A DNA stretch of 64,000 nucleotides from contig NZ_VZAD01000072.1 of assembly GCF_009495355.1 (NCBI RefSeq), positions 1 through 64,000 of the forward strand, written 5' to 3'. The position numbers and the translations under genes are program-made. Source of the stretch: Segatella copri. Lineage in GTDB: Bacteria > Bacteroidota > Bacteroidia > Bacteroidales > Bacteroidaceae. Under the pieces are notes generated by a model that saw only the letters and a list, made by a program, of their open reading frames with translations, did not search any database and was not told where the DNA came from. Shown piece after piece: positions 63,208 through 64,000 of this stretch. The stretch's first letter is position 1. Each line of letters starts with the position of its first letter.

Positions 63208-64000
63208 ATGAAGGAAGAGGAAATCAAAGAATTGTTCGAGCAATTCGAAGCTATCGCCAACGAATACGAAGGCGTAGAGTGTTGGAGCGCAAGAGAACTT
63301 GCACAAGTGTTGGGTTATAGCCAATGGCGTAATTTCGAAGGAATTATCGAAAAAGCAAAAGCATCTTGTACCAATGCAGAACAAGAGGTGTCATATCATT
63401 TTGCTGACGTCAGCAAAATGATACCTCTAGCAAAAGGTGCTCAGCGTGAAGTCAAAGACTACATGCTGACTCGTTATGCTTGCTACCTTATTGCCCAAAA
63501 TGGCGATCCACGCAAGCCACAAATCTCTTTTGCCCAAAACTACTTTGCCGTACAAACTCGCCGAGCAGAACTGGTTCAAAAGCGTTTGCTGGAATACGAA
63601 CGTGTACAAGCACGTGCAAAACTTGCAGAAACAGAGAAACGTCTCTCTGGTGTATTATATGAAAGAGGTGTGGACAGCAAAGGCTTTGCCATCATTCGCT
63701 CCTTGGGCGACAAGGCGTTGTTTAATCTCGACACGGCTCTTCTCAAACGAAAATTGGGTGCTCCTAACAGCCGACCTCTCGCCGATTTCCTCCTTACACT
63801 CAATATCAAAGCCAAAGATTTTGCTGCAGAAATGACTTCTGTCAACGTTCAGCAAAAGGATTTGCATGGTCAGCAAACTATCTGTCAAGAACATGTCGAT
63901 AATAATAAGGCTGTTCGTAACATGATGCTCCAACGTGGTATTGTGCCAGAAGATCTACCAGCTGGTGAAGATGTCAAGAAAGTAGAACGCAGATTGAAAT
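63208..64000 (+). CDS. DNA damage-inducible protein D-like (partial)
   Basis: An open frame of 264 codons that runs off the right edge. The N-terminal part (about 15-120, ECWSARELAQVLGYSQWRNF, VKDYMLTRYACYLIAQNGDP) is a Bro-N/antirepressor-like domain, and the rest (RAELVQKRLLEYERVQARAKL, LFNLDTALLKRKLG) matches DinD. DinD is LexA-controlled in E. coli and inhibits RecA; here induction is not proven. It has its own promoter and lies behind the SNF2 helicase terminator. The dinD symbol is withheld because the gene is incomplete. Confidence 0.8.
   Translation, partial: MKEEEIKELFEQFEAIANEYEGVECWSARELAQVLGYSQWRNFEGIIEKAKASCTNAEQEVSYHFADVSKMIPLAKGAQREVKDYMLTRYACYLIAQNGDPRKPQISFAQNYFAVQTRRAELVQKRLLEYERVQARAKLAETEKRLSGVLYERGVDSKGFAIIRSLGDKALFNLDTALLKRKLGAPNSRPLADFLLTLNIKAKDFAAEMTSVNVQQKDLHGQQTICQEHVDNNKAVRNMMLQRGIVPEDLPAGEDVKKVERRLK

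Overview
The window is a piece of a Bacteroidales chromosome, most likely Prevotellaceae (Prevotella/Segatella type). The evidence is a SusC/SusD glycan locus, promoters with the Bacteroidetes -33 TTTG / -7 TAnnTTTG layout, T9SS-like C-terminal tails, BspA-type leucine-rich repeat proteins, an frdCAB operon and parS-like GTTTCACGTGAAAC sites. mnmG lies among three parS-like sites between about 49.3 and 58.1 kb, so this side of the window is probably near the replication origin.

Layout. 1-3.9 kb: a minus-strand set with a BspA-like surface protein, a 62-residue peptide and a GH18-like secreted protein that runs off the left edge. 3.9-4.9 kb: gene-poor, with a 276-bp nested palindrome and a gene remnant. 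4.9-22.4 kb: a beta-glucan (laminarin or mixed-linkage type) utilisation locus. It holds a modular GH16, SusC, SusD, a surface glycan-binding lipoprotein, a BACON-GH16 lipoprotein, a DUF6377-type membrane regulator and two GH3 beta-glucosidases. Outer-surface GH16 enzymes would cut the glucan, SusCD and the binding protein would import oligosaccharides, and the GH3 enzymes would release glucose. 22.7-34.2 kb: mostly housekeeping genes (ybeY, coaD, ruvB, a BASS-type transporter, a CtpA protease, parE, a GNAT-like protein, a CE7-like esterase, a THUMP-like methyltransferase).

34.2-43.4 kb is a visibly AT-richer accessory island. It has an orphan XRE protein, a gap full of repeats, a PIF1-like helicase, and a minus-strand WYL regulator - histidine kinase - receiver cluster. 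The kinase has an N-terminal half resembling a dead N6-methyltransferase plus a specificity-like domain. The kinase gene and the helicase gene share a 19-bp dyad at identical distance from a -7 box, which suggests one regulon. A Fic protein gene, bracketed by two identical 38-bp palindromes, is divergent from the WYL gene. This is the best candidate for an undescribed system, possibly in phage defence or DNA-damage response.

43.6-58.1 kb is core again: frdCAB, mnmG, apt, uvrC, dtd, a small membrane protein, a MazG-like protein, deoC, a polyprenyl synthase and polA. Two gaps here contain tandem arrays of short palindromes with a 21-23 bp period. 58.9-64 kb: a carboxypeptidase-regulatory-like protein, an ATPase pseudogene with an intact-looking promoter, a SWIM-SNF2 helicase and the start of a DinD-like gene. 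No tRNA, rRNA, CRISPR array or transposase gene was recognised.
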